Assembly (NCBI GenBank): GCA_014773175.1
Contig: VXCM01000150.1
Location: forward strand, 248,001 to 312,000
Length of the DNA: 64,000 nt
Direction of reading: 5' to 3'
From: Lucifuga dentata
Taxonomy: Eukaryota > Chordata > Actinopteri > Ophidiiformes > Bythitidae
Below are positions 48,434-64,000 of this stretch, piece by piece (the first letter of the stretch is position 1; each line of letters opens with the position of its first letter). The position numbers and the translations under genes are program-made. The notes under the pieces were generated by a model, which saw nothing but the letters and a program-made list of their open reading frames with translations, made no database searches and had not been told where the DNA came from.

Positions 48434-48825
48434 CAACAGTTGAAAAGCTAAGTGAGGTTTCCTCCAAGATATCATTCTGTGGACAATTTGATGCTGTTTT
48501 TCTGCCATAAAAACTTGTGACCATTACAATCCATTGGAATGATGTGACTTCTGGTTGACCAAATTTGCTGTTGTCTGACAATCTGCTGAAAATGTGCTAA
48601 ATACGCTAAAAAAACCCAACAAAACAAAAAAACAAAAAACAAACAAACAAAAAAAAAAAACACACTTCTTGTTCTGCACAGCAGATAGCAATCATCAGCT
48701 TGCTGCCATCAGTTGCTTCAGCCTGTATGTTCACGTCCCACAGCAACAACTGTGTAAAATTCCATTCTTAACTTCAATGTCATTGTCTCCAACTTGTTTG
48801 CAACTTGTTTGTGAATATGTGTGCA

Positions 48826-49038
48826 CACTGTAAAATGTGACGATCTTACTGAAAAAAATCTAGGAAACCAGTTGCCTTGAAAAGGGTAAGTAAATATAAC
48901 TATTAGTCTTACGTTATGTTTACTTTATGTCTGCTTGAACTTAAGACTATATAGTTATATTTACTTACCCTTTTCAAGGCAATCAGTTTCCTAGATTTTT
49001 CTTTTTTAAGTAAGATCAACTTGTCACATTTTACAGTG
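48826..49038. mobile_element. 213-bp long-inverted-repeat MITE
   Basis: The ends CACTGTAAAATGTGAC and GTCACATTTTACAGTG are exact inverted repeats. The arms continue almost to the centre: CTAGGAAACCAGTTGCCTTG, then AAAAGGGTAAGTAAATATAA, pairs with 48950-48996. It codes for nothing, and an approximately 40-nt loop separates the arms. This is a foldback-type non-autonomous DNA transposon. The family is not identified, and the target duplication is unclear. Confidence 0.8.
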
Positions 49039-52000
49039 CACCTTTTATTCATTTATAGTTTACATAATAAATTCTACCATTGAGTGATTAAACAAAACTC
49101 AAATTTCCATTGACCTGCTAAGTCCTGCTGATAGTTATCGTCTCATGCGTCTTTGGTGTTCATCTTATAAGGTCAACTGTTTGTAACACTATTTGTAAAC
49201 TGTAACACAGTGTAACCCCAGTTTTATAAGCACAGGTTAGGGTTCAATGTTCTCTGAGATGCTGGCTTAAATACAGAAATTAAAAGTATTTCAACATAAC
49301 ATATACATATAAGAAACTGACTGATGGATAGACAAATTAGCTCCTGAAAAGGGAGCTACCTCTCTTGTTTGCAAATGATTTGGATACAAGGCTAACTGGC
49401 TAAGAACACAACAAATTTCTTCCACTACCTGAAGCAGAAACACCCAGGCTGAATACTGAGAAAGTCAAAAGTCATGTGAAGAGGCAGACAGCTGTTTTGT
49501 GACCAAAAAGAAGCAGACAAGTGATGCTCAATCAGTCAAGCATAGCTGCAACTTTAGCTAGTTGTGCACTTAATTTTTACTTGTTACAGTTTGCAGTATT
49601 GCATACTTCTTCAATCACCAATATAACATGTTCAGTGTCACATTGTTCATATCACCTTGACTATCGTATTGCAAAAAATAGCTTGAGATATCATATTACT
49701 TTAGGACTATATCACCCATCCCTGGCTGATATGTAACAAGGGTGGCGATGGAGGGTGGGAGTCACTGAATCGGCTAGTAGGAAAGTGAGAGTGCTGATCC
49801 CAAAAATGAGTAAAGGGCAAACATGGGTATTATTGGGAGTAATGCAGGGCAAATGAGTGAGTTACTGTGACTGAGGAAAGAAGAGAGGGTGAGGAGATGA
49901 GGGAAGCAGGGTGAGGAGTGAGGCAGTGTGTGGGCACAGAAGGCCAGTGAAATGAGATGACAGGGACACATGCAGGTCTGCGCATTCTTGACGTGTGCAG
50001 TGTGCGTACAGACCTTTCTGCTGCCCCCATATCTCCTCTATTCCCTCTATCAGTCCCTCTTTCTCACCCACTCATCTCCCTTTATTCCCACCTCTTACTG
50101 TTCCCTGAAAAAATAGGGCAGTCCTCATGTATGGACAGAAGTGTGTGGTGGTGGTNGGGTTGTGAGCAAGGAAAAGAATGGAACAAAGGGTACTTGACAA
50201 ATAAAGAGAATGAGTAGGGGGAATAATGGACTTAGCATTCTTGATCCTTATCCAATGGTGGAACAAAAATTTTAATTTTGCAGTACCCACAATATCTTGA
50301 CTATTAAACCCAAGTAAAAAGTGCACACAAAATGAAAAGCCTCAGTGAAATGCCTCAAATTTGGACTCTAATATAGTATTTAAGTAAAAGTATTTCATTA
50401 CGTTCCACCTCTGATCTCATCCTCATTTTTTGTCTCCCTCTTGCTCTTGGCCCTCCTCCTTTTGGCACTTTGCCTCTGATTGGCAACAGGGCTGTACAAA
50501 GTAGGCTAGGATTGACGCGCTGCTTGTGTCTGAGTCACAGAGAGCTGTGGAATACTGAAACCCACTGATTGCATTTAACTTTAGGCACCCAACTCCCATG
50601 CAGTGCATGATACAATAGAGCCATCCACTCTACTTTGTTCATCTCAGTGCTGACGTTTATGGCTGCACTTACAACAAAAAAAGAATGCTAGTTTTACCGA
50701 AGCAGCGCATTCCCAATAAAGTAATAATCATACCACATATAGTAGACGCTAACATTTGATTATGCCACTCATAATGAATGATCAAAAGTAAAATTTATTA
50801 AATATATAAAAATAACTATGTACAATAATCTTCCGCCCCACAGAAAGCAGCCAAGTATCTCCTTATTTGTGCTTCTCAATATAATGTGATAGTTCTTGAA
50901 GTACTGTGGGCCTGTTTACTGTTTAGGTCAATCATGCCACAGTCAATACCTGAGGGAAACTAAGAGGCCTTGATATCTCTCTGCAAGGAGAAATGATGTA
51001 AAAATATTTTAATGTCAGAAGAGCCCACAGCTATGGCTATGACGCATGCACACTTGAATGTTTCATCTTCTCATCAGATCACTGTAAATTATTACTGTGC
51101 ATGTATGCTATGTGGGTTCCTGTAAACACACAAGCTTGTTATTTACTTAGGAGCTGCAAGGATTTTACAGTATAAACAAAAGTGCATTTGGATAAACAAT
51201 ACAAAAGCAACAAGACAGCTATGTGCTGAAGCATGGAACAAGACAAACTGGAAAGTCAAAGTTGTAATCAGGAGCTTTTCACCCCTTCATGGACACTGAA
51301 TAAGTCATTTGAATTTGGCCGTATTGTCTAAAAAAACGTGTTAAGTGGACTTGGAGAAGGCTTATGGCCATGTCTCCAGAGAGGTCCAGCAAGTGTTAAA
51401 GCATCAAAAATCATAGTGTTGAATCACAACTCTCTGACAGTCACGCCACCATTTATTCCAACTTTCACTAAAATTATATCTATTGCAGAGCTATTGATAT
51501 GGATTGTGTTAAACAGCATGTGTTGCGTGTTGTGGCTAGATGCTGCAGGCACCTAACATCTGCCTTTGAATTGTAATTCCAATCACCTTCATTGCTTTTC
51601 TGTAGTGACTGAGTCAGAAGTTAAGATTGAGAAAACTTACATTTATATTTATTTAGTTAACCATTAGCATTATTAAATCACGTTTAAGCATTTCATACTG
51701 AGATTCTACTCATTTTCTACTGAGTAACAACCTTTTTGTAGCCTGCAATAGGAACTAGGTTTATGTGCATTGCAATGTCACATGACCAACATCACAAGAC
51801 TAAGCCTTCATTAAATAGTGCCAACACACCCTAGTGGATTGAAAGCAAGTACAGGTCTTTCTTTGCTGTTTTAGACAAACAGGGCTAGCACAGCATGTCT
51901 GAAAATAGATTAAAAAAAAAAAAAAAAAAAAAAAGGAAGCCAGTGCTTTGCAGAAAAAAAGGCTCCAGTTTAAAGGTTGAAGATCAAGCTTAATTAAAAT

Positions 52001-53821
52001 AATCAGAAATAAAGTGGTACACCTGACTAATTTTAGCTCCTAACAGTTGCTGCAACACCAATCTACTGATACTGGTCCAGTGGCTGACTTAAAAGTTAAG
52101 TATAGCCTATGTTAGTACAACCTTGTTTGAATGAACTCAGTAACCTTCTTTGTTACAGTTAGTGTGGAGTTGAGTGAGTGAAGCAGCACTGTTTACATAT
52201 AATAGAGAACGACAGGGGGAAACTGTTGAGGGGCTGGGAGGAAAAACTATGGTATGAGAGTATGAAACATTTTGGTTGGCTGGAGAGAGAAGGGAGATCA
52301 AATTTCCATCAGTGAGGTGGGGAAAGCCTGCGAGACTTATGTAATGTTGTTGGGATATGGAGCCAGAAGGGGTGTAAACAACGCCACTCTAAAGTGGGAC
52401 AGGCCTTTTCGTTGCCTGGTAACAAATATTTTGGGCATGAAGACCAGGCAAACATGGCCCGCCTTCCAAATGGAAACAGGGGCTGGCCTCACGAGCACAG
52501 TGCAAGTTAGCAGCTTCCCGAAAATACGCTAAGAGACAGGGGCAAGCAAAACAAAGCACACCAGGGGCATCAGACAACACTATGGCTATTTTTACCAGGC
52601 TTTGCTGGAGTTCAGATGGGGCAACTTGTAAACACACACTCTCAAGAAGCAAAATGGTTGATAGAGAGGCTTGCAGTCTCATTTAAACGCTAAAATGCAC
52701 TCCACATCCTCCATCAATGTAAACATTACTGAGTAAATACTGTGAAGAACAAGTAGCTATAATTGTGTGTAATGCATAAAGCACTTCCATATCTGTATGC
52801 TACTATTCATAACTTATATGGACAGTACAACAGTAGCTGATGTGGCATGTATGACAAAAATCTGCTATTTAAATCAGAAGTAGCACCCATATTTTTCAAC
52901 AGATTTTGCATCATCTATTGCAGCATGTATGTTTAAGTACAAGTATCTGTACTTGTCTTCTACTTCCTGATGCTTTCCAATTTTTTTAATCAGTTTTTGA
53001 ATGTTCAGTTTTTGGACATTCATATTCATATTGTACTTCTGTTACATGCTGTTCTTCTCTTCATCAATATAACATTCTTTCAGAAACTGTTTGAAATCAC
53101 TTGTAAAGTTATTAACTTAATTATATGTCTTTAAATTCAGCTCATTAATTTTTTGCATTTCTTTGCTTTTATTCTCTTCTCAGTGTCATTGTGTGTTCCT
53201 TTTCCTTTCTCTGTTTGTTGTCTCCTTTACCTGATTTGGTGATTCACCTCATGGTGTTTTGTCGTGTTTGTAATACTTGGATACTTTAATACTTTATAAG
53301 ATCGGTCAGTTTTTCCCCCTTCGTCTGCATTTTATTTTATGTACGTTGTATGGTTTTTAATTGTGCAGTAAACTACATTAGTTAAACTAACCGCCACTGC
53401 TAACGTTTGCTAATATTTGTGTATTGCCTTACCGAAAACTATGCAGAAACCTGGTACTTTATCTTATTATATCTTAAATTATACCTACAAAAAACAATAA
53501 CTAACGAACAACAGCAAGAGATACACAACTGTTACATTTCGTGAGCTAAATGTGCGCCTATTTGCGTTTGTAGGAGACACGGGACAGACACGAGTTTACT
53601 TAACTCTAAAGACGTCAACTTCAGTTCCTAAAAAAAGACTGACGTCCTAAAACAAACACATGCGGAGTTGCTGACGGTTACACAACCGACTACACACTCA
53701 AAACAACAACAATAACAACAACAACAGCCACCGTAGAATGTTCAGCTTTTCTGCTCCACGCGTGAGGAATCCGGAAGCCGTAGTGTGCGCTGCTGTCTGC
53801 TCAGCCTGTCACTCAGAGCTG

Positions 53822-53925
53822 GTTGCCACGGAAACCAGTTGCGAGCGGCATAACAAAAAAAAAAAAAAAAAAAAAAGGCCAAATTTATACGTCCTTGCGT
53901 CACGTAACGGCGTATCCATGGAGAC
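53822..53925 (+). promoter_or_regulatory. Pair of X-box-like motifs in a CpG-rich block
   Basis: GTTGCCACGGAAAC (53822-53835) and GTATCCATGGAGAC (53912-53925) both resemble the RFX consensus GTTNCC(N)GGNAAC with one or two departures. CRE-like GACGTC words occur at about 53611 and 53641, and a GCGTCACGTAACGG stretch lies at 53896-53909. The block looks like a promoter in AT-rich DNA. Confidence 0.4.
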
Positions 53926-54007
53926 GGAACGCTACACACATGTAGTGGGCTCGTGGATAGCACATGGTCTCAGTCGTTTTTACCCTGAATACCTCAAATT
54001 CTACACG
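53918..54007 (+). CDS. Unassigned candidate first exon (30 codons)
   Basis: An ATG opens METERYTHVVGSWIAHGLSR, ending ...PEYLKFYT, and runs without a stop into a donor-like gtaata at 54008. That gives 90 nt in phase 0, and the start lies in the promoter-like block with X-box motifs. I do not recognise the protein and found no following exon before fosb at 55.6 kb, though 54411-54501 is an N gap. It could be the first exon of a small ciliary-type gene whose other exons I missed or which fall in the gap, a pseudogene remnant, or chance. Confidence 0.25.
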
Positions 54008-54410
54008 GTAATACTAGCATTTTCTATTATTTTGAACAATATTTTGGAGGAAATGTATACGCTTACTGTACATTTATACATTCAAATAGTAATAATACGT
54101 AGTCGGTAGCTGTTATATTTCCTCTGCTGTCAAATCCGCTGTTTTTTTTTTTTTGTTTTTTTTTAACAATTATTGTTTTCCCCAACAACAACAACTTACA
54201 TAGAGGGAGTTAGTCATGCTGGTTCAACACAGCCCCGATAACGGCAGCCCGGATGGGACACAACGTCCTCCGTGAATCCTCGTCTCTGACGTTGTTGTAG
54301 CGCTGACTAACAACTTGTTATCCCCATCTCTTCCCTTTCTGCTCACGCCTTTTCACACCACACACACACACACACACGCACGCACGCACGCACGCACGCA
54401 CACACACACA

Positions 54411-54501
54411 NNNNNNNNNNNNNNNNNNNNNNNNNNNNNNNNNNNNNNNNNNNNNNNNNNNNNNNNNNNNNNNNNNNNNNNNNNNNNNNNNNNNNNNNNN
54501 N
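54411..54501. other. Assembly gap (91 N) next to a CA/CGCA repeat
   Basis: 91 N, preceded by a CA and GCAC tetranucleotide tract and followed by poly(C) and poly(A). The gap was probably caused by the repeats. Confidence 0.97.
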
Positions 54502-54786
54502 GCCCCCCCCCAAAAAAAAAACTCTCCCACCTTTCACATTCCCACTGGTGTCTGCATTCAGGCTTTAACAATGAATCACTTTCGGATGATGTTTGCAGCG
54601 ACAGGCACTGATTTCCGTCACTGCTGCCCACTGTCCATGTCGGAACCGCACTGCAGTTGACATATTTTCTGAACGGTGTTGTGTTTTTTAATGGGTTTGA
54701 ATGAAGCTACCTTTCCTAAAGACAACTTCATGAATAAATTCGTAAATGTGGTTGAACGCTTTGGTTTAGAATGGCGTTTGTCCTCT

Positions 54787-54815
54787 TATTTTATTTTATT
54801 TTATTTTATTTTATT

Positions 54816-54850
<35 letters not shown>

Positions 54851-54851
54851 G
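54787..54851 (+). repeat. (TTTTA)n/(TTTA)n repeat
   Basis: A pentamer run passes into a tetramer run. Confidence 0.93.
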
Positions 54852-55545
54852 CCTATTTAAGAAAATAAAACTTATAGACCACGTGTTTCTGCTACAGTCA
54901 TCGCCTACCTGACGCGATAGAGGTTTGGGAGTGTAGGTTATCCTCCCATTAGACGTAAGAGTCTCCCAAAGTCTGAGGAATCCCAAGGGCGTGTCGTGAG
55001 AAACTTTACAAAAGGATTTCCTTGCATGCCTGACGGGATTCCTTTCCAGAGTGAAATCAGACCTCCCGGAGTTGTGTAGTAGTAAACTGGCTAAGGATAA
55101 AAAGGTCAGTTGTTGTATAGTGCTATTTTCCGGTTTGTATGTGAATATAGAATTTCCATCCGGTTACTATTTAATGACAAAAATCACACTGAAACACATG
55201 TCTTTAATTTCACACACATAGGCTATATAATGGATAGGTGTAGCGTAAGCTACAGTATACGAGCCCAGCAATATCATATCTAAACGTCGTCTTTGACAAC
55301 TATGACCCAAAAATGTTTCAGCGTAGATGGACACATAAAGAATTATAAATAGATACTTTCCATATTTATCACACCAAAGTTTCTTGAAATTTCCTCCCAC
55401 AAATTGTCAGACGATGAGAAATATCTCGTGGCCGTGATAGTATTAAAAAAAAATATAAAATCTATTATTATCCGTCGGCAAGGTGAGCTTCTGGTTTTTG
55501 TGGGAGAGGGATTCCCTCAACGTCACCAAGGATACCAAACACAAA

Positions 55546-55895
55546 CAAATATGGGCATGTACGTCAGCGGAACTCCGAGGCGGGACTTCGGCTCTAGAAA
55601 TGCAGTGCTGTAGTCGAAGTGGATGGATTCATTCATAAGACAAGACTGCTACTGTGCACCGTAATAATAACCACCGTCTGCCGGCGCACTGTTAACGGAC
55701 TTTACATGGATTTATAACCGTATGTTTGACCAAAGAAGGGAGATTCGAGGATTTTTAGCTGAACCAGAGGACTTCTAAGAGTTTGGTTTCGGACTCTTTC
55801 CCTACACGTGCGGAACTGGATAACCTTCTTCATGCAACTTTTTTGGAAAGAAGCCAAGAGCATTTCCTTTGGGAATAGCCATAAAGCCACCAACG
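55546..55895 (+). promoter_or_regulatory. fosb: Probable fosb upstream promoter and non-coding first exon
   Basis: A near-CArG (CAAATATGGG, 55546-55555) and a CRE-like TACGTCAG (55560-55567) are followed by about 330 nt of non-coding sequence ending in a good donor (CAACG|gtaaga, 55896). These are the SRF and CREB inputs expected at an immediate-early gene. Acceptors at about 56217 or 56271 would join it to the coding exon. An alternative is that transcription begins just upstream of 56323. Confidence 0.45.
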
Positions 55896-56322
55896 GTAAG
55901 ATATTAGTATGTAATATTACCTTTAGATTACATATCGCCGGAAATGACATTCACCAGGCTATCCCATGTCCTGCTCACAAACCCCGGCTCACCGCTGTGA
56001 ATGATACACATTGAAATGTAGTTGAAATTGCGGTCGTACGTAGGCTAATTTCAATGTGTAAAAACTTTCATTTTAAAACCCAAATTTAGCTGATTTTAAC
56101 CTGGAAGAATAGTTTTGTAAGACCATCACTTAATCGCTAAATGAATAACCGTTAATAATTGATATTGTCTCTGTTTACTGCACTGTCCATAACAGCAGTC
56201 ATTCTCTCCTTACAGTCTCCCGTTAGTAATCTTGTGTGTGCCGCTGCCCTGCCGCTGCAGGTGATATCGCGTTCTCTCCGGTAACTGCAGGTGTCCCGGT
56301 TTCTCTCGGTCCCTCAGGGGAA

Positions 56323-60090
<3,768 letters not shown>

Positions 60091-62940
60091 CTGACTGACA
60101 GACACATGCGCGCACATATCAAAATGCACATAAATTATCCTCGCTGAAAGTAGAGGCTGAGGCAAGTACATGCACAATGTCAATCAGTCTCACAGATTCA
60201 GAAAACAAAACAATCATTTATATCTGATTGGGTTAAAGTTTACACATTGTGACATGCATTCCAATATAGAGCCATACAAAGACATAGTTGCACATAAGAT
60301 TAAATCAGATCATTATCTAACATTTATTGAGCATAAAAAATGATTTTTTAAAATTTTATTTTTATGATCAAAGCTAATTGCAACTTGCCAAGATGAGTCA
60401 CAAAACAAAGACAGTCCAAGTTGCCATTCTTAAGTGCTCTGACTAAATATATATCTATAGCATGTACAGTGCATTGAGCAAAATACCACAAGCTCACTTT
60501 ACAATCCCACAAGCACAAATGTCCCCACGTCGTTCCCTCTGTCGGTTACCTCTTTTGCAGTGCTCTTGCTCTCATCCTTTTCCATCCCTTTCTCCCTTCC
60601 TTTCTCTTGTTGCTGAATGTATTTGTGCAAAGCTGAAATAGGGATGAAGGACATTTTGTTCAGGGTCTGTTCTTCTGGAAGACACTGCTGATCTCTTGCT
60701 CACCTCTACCCCCTCATCTGCTCGACTTCCCTCTGCTTCTTCATTTGCTTGGACTTGACAAGTTGGGGATCTGAACCTCACAGACTCTGCTATACCTTAT
60801 TATTTCCTCTCTGGTTTTAAAATTCTTCTGCCGTCTGCCTGCCTGCCATGCGACCCATTTCTACCCATCTCTGTTTCTCCTCTTCTGTCTCTGTGTTTCT
60901 CCCTTTCTCTGAAGTCTTCGACCCCTGAGAGCCCGAAGACCCCTTCCAGCCCCTGGGACCTTGAGTGAATCACCAGCCAACTAATACATCCCTTTGCACC
61001 CCCCCCNCCCCCCCCACATAAGGACATGGATGCAACCCTCTTTCAGAAGAGCCTTTTTTGGAGCGCATTGCTCATAGTGGATCCTTAAAATCAACAGCAG
61101 CCAAATAGTTTGACACGCACATTGACGCAAAGTTGAGGAACACAAAATGCAAAATGGATGCCAATGTCTTCTGCTGAGCCATTACTCGATGTTCAAAAAA
61201 TGAAGATAAGACACAAGACACAATGAGGCTGATTAAAGTGAGGATGAAAGAGTGAGCAGGAAAGGAGGAAGTGCAAGCCTAGCTGGACAGACGCTAATGG
61301 AGAGGTGATGGAGAGGATGACTGCCATCTTAACCATTGGTTTTGGAACCAAATGTTGAAAATAAAGAGCCAAATGTTAAAAATAAAGCAAAAAATTAAAA
61401 TTAAAATTAAAAAAAGAAATAAAAAAGAAAGAAAGAAAGATCCTGCTTTCACCAAATATGTGGAAAGTGGAAAGGTGACCCTTCACCCTGCATCAAATCA
61501 CCTCCATACCTCAAAGCCTCATCGCCCTGGACCCACATGCACATAGTCACACAGTTGCTTTCAAGTCTCTGAATTGAAGATAAAGATGTTTTATTGCAGC
61601 TTACCAGCTCCTTACTTTTCAGCATGGTAGCTCAGAGTTATCCAGATGTGAACTAATGCCTTTATTTAGAGGAGAGATGTTTTTGTAGTTATTCGGACAA
61701 CCTCTAAACATTGGGTTCAGTTGTCTCTGTACCTTCCCTGTTCTCTTGGTGGGGACATGGTGGCGGTGCGTTTATTGTGAGTGCGTCCACTCGGAGGCTC
61801 CTGGCCCATTTATTTCTTTCTTTACTGAGGTTGATGTGGTTGATGAGCATAAAGCAAGACCTGGAAACAAGAAGGGAGATTATGTGGGCTAATGTTGTGG
61901 AGTTTCTTTGCCTGTGAATTTGTACAACTTGTTTTCCTGTATGTTTGAGTGATAATTGTTATGTATATTTTAATGTTTATGTTTGTTTGATTGTTTTGTA
62001 TTGACATCTGCTTTCACCTGTACTGTTGCCATTTCTTTTTTTTTTTATCTGTATATTTCCTCATAACTGTTACTATTATTATTGCATTGTAACTGTTACT
62101 GTTTTGTTATTTTATTGTATCTTCATTTGGCAACTTTGGAGGCATGTTGTGCACTACAAACGTTTTCTGTGTTAAAAAAAAAAATCTAATTATAAGCCTA
62201 TATGCATATACATATATACAGATAACATGTATACGTGTATGTACGATGATTGTAAAGTATGAATGTTTGCAGATCTAAATGGGATATTTTTGTCAATGAA
62301 GAACATGATAAGGTGTTACTGAGAATAGTTTTAAAAACTGATATTTTTCTAAAAGAAGAAAAAACTATATTAATTTTAAAGTACTGCATTGTCCCTCAAC
62401 ATGAAGCACGATGTCCCCGCCTCTATCAATGTGTATTTATATGTTTTATAAACAGTATAAAGCACTATTCAAGCCACATTAAATGTACTGTTTATGATTA
62501 TGATGTTAGAGGGATATGCCAATGCCTTTGTTTTGTTTGTTTTTTCCGTGAGGTCTGTCCCAAAGCTACTGACACCTAAATGCCACCCAGCTTAAAGAGG
62601 AAATTGAATGTCAAGATGCAGATTAAAAGTGTTCAGAGACTATAACGTAATGAAGTAACTGTTTCCTTTAAGGATAAATTTCATATCCATATGCGTCTCT
62701 GTCCTTAATAAATGTGTCAACCAATAATATATGCACATTTCTCAGCTGAATTGTGTATTTGATCGATAATTAGTTTTAGTATATGAATATTAATATCATC
62801 ATGTCAAGTTTCTCCTGTTCGCAAGCAAATGTATAGTTGGATTATAATTATTTTCATTATGATGAAAATAGTTGTGATTGTATTTGATGGATAAGAGGCT
62901 TTATTTTCAATTAATAAACATGTTTATTCAAAAATGTCTA
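60091..62940 (+). other. fosb: fosb long 3'UTR with AU-rich motifs
   Basis: About 2.8 kb without a credible ORF. Poly(A) signals are AATAAA at 62707-62712 and 62913-62918. Scattered ATTTA pentamers (near 60322, 61806 and 62434) fit the unstable mRNA expected of an immediate-early gene, although there is no dense tandem ARE. A single-N poly(C) join lies at 61007. The length is inferred from the signals. Confidence 0.6.
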
Positions 62941-64000
62941 ATTTACTGGCATAAATGACCTTATCTATGTGGCTCTTGGTGGTCAGAAAATGGACAGATC
63001 TCACTTTTAATGTTGAATAAGGTCTATATTTGTACAGATATTGGAGAAGCCATTTGATTTCTCTTCAAAAACAAATGTGATAAGACTGTGTTCTGGTGTC
63101 AGAATAACCATAAAACATATGAATTTGTTCTCATGTACATAGGTTTTTGTGGTGCTACTTATATAATAATAAGGCAGTTTTGCATTGAATGGTGGAAGAT
63201 TACACAATGCTGTTGCTGAGGCTTCAGACAAATGGACACACTGGTTCTCCTGTCAGGATTCTGTTTTTCCTATATTGGAAGCCAATAATACAGTGCATTG
63301 ATTTTGTGAATTCCCTTTAGCTGAAGGTCTGGAAGCCCAGTAATCACTTTGTGATCTCATCATTTATCATCATAAGCAACTGCCTGCTACATTTTAAGTG
63401 TGATATAGAGCTCTCAGTGGGCTCTTGTACTGTACCTGCACTTACGTTCGCTGGACACCACACAACACCTTTACTTACACTCATTTCTTGTCTTTTCTTT
63501 TAATTAAAAGTTTTTTTTTTCGGTTATTATTACAATCACAAATGAGTTTCTGATGACATGGGGGAAGGTAATAGGGAAGGCAAAAATGTTACCAGAAGTG
63601 AGACAGAGAACCTGCCTTTGCCTGCCTGTGTGATGATTAAGATTTTTCTATAAGGTGAATGCTGTTATGTGTTTCTATTTTTCCACAAGTCCCATAGGTT
63701 CTAATTCCTTATTTTCCCAGTATGAAATGCAATACTTATTATCCTCTTGGATGAACATTATGTAGCTCATCACACAGTGCTCAAACTGACTGCTACTACA
63801 GAATGTCCAGTGATGATGTATTGCTTTAATAATTAAGCTTTGTTAAAATATTGATAGTATCCATATGTTTGGTTAAAATATTGATGGTATCCATACAGCT
63901 TACTGTATCATTTACTTAATGATGTCATTGTGATGAAATTATATCACAAGTTGTCTATTTTTCTTTTGTAATGATGTAGCCTATAGAGGCACTTACGAGG
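62941..64000. other. Region downstream of fosb, no gene seen
   Basis: AT-rich unique sequence. The only structure noted is a two-copy tandem repeat of period 30 at 63842-63897 (GTTAAAATATTGATRGTATCCATA). Confidence 0.6.

Larger units (their letters stand above)
46311..53500. other. Intergenic region between capn12 and fosb
   Basis: No convincing gene is seen on either strand. Besides the X-box at 46826 and the inverted-repeat element at 48826-49038, it holds an AAAT repeat (48395-48433), A-rich tracts (48606-48660 and 51912-51934) and an N join at 50156. The open frames are short, AT-rich and lack family similarity or splice context. Confidence 0.6.

Noticed and set aside
48826..49038. A microRNA precursor
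   Set aside because: The arms are far longer than a pre-miRNA, near-identical throughout, and end in transposon-like terminal repeats.

Overview
The window is vertebrate nuclear DNA from a ray-finned fish, most likely a percomorph teleost. The grounds are compact intron-rich genes with GT-AG introns, abundant CA/GT and CT/GA microsatellites, Tc1-type transposons, a tRNA-derived SINE with a typical fish sequence, and AATAAA poly(A) signals. It is a draft assembly, with two long N runs (22750-22849 and 54411-54501) and about fifteen single-N joins, mostly in homopolymers. I see no bacterial, CRISPR or viral content.

Five protein-coding genes were found, all on the + strand. They are the 3' end of a Delta-type Notch ligand (420-1698, probably deltaC/dlc), clasrp (CDS 5851-16134, 20 coding exons, 648 aa), znf296 (CDS 18183-25935, 3 coding exons, 729 aa), capn12 (CDS 36477-45756, 22 coding exons, 719 aa) and fosb (CDS 56323-60090, 4 coding exons, 390 aa). 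Exons were joined by hand. In every complete gene the summed exon length is a multiple of three, and the joined protein is collinear with the vertebrate family from end to end. From general knowledge, human CLASRP, ZNF296, FOSB, CAPN12 and DLL3 all lie on 19q13, so the window looks like a teleost segment of that ancestral linkage group. The genes do not form a pathway. They cover a Notch ligand, an SR-type splicing regulator, a BCL11-like zinc-finger factor, a cysteine protease and an AP-1 subunit.

Layout: 1-2640 Delta ligand 3' end; 2641-4600 repeats; about 4630-16830 clasrp; 17880-27850 znf296 with a 3.2 kb last intron holding a candidate conserved element; 27851-36390 repeat-rich intergenic DNA with a degenerate LINE (minus strand) and a decayed Tc1 copy; 36392-46310 capn12; 46310-55500 intergenic DNA with an inverted-repeat MITE, three RFX/X-box-like motifs and one unassigned candidate exon; about 55546-62940 fosb with a long 3'UTR; 63000-64000 no gene seen.

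I saw no obviously new biological system. The most interesting observations are these: a non-autonomous TTAA-flanked transposon present in both clasrp and capn12, the second copy split by a SINE; a 920-bp Tc1 relic and a 124-bp derivative of it in two clasrp introns; a promoter-like CRE/CArG/TATA cluster inside fosb intron 1; two competing splice donors 4 nt apart in clasrp; an orphan 30-codon candidate exon under X-box motifs; and two exact 64-nt duplications at single-N joins that are almost certainly assembly artefacts.
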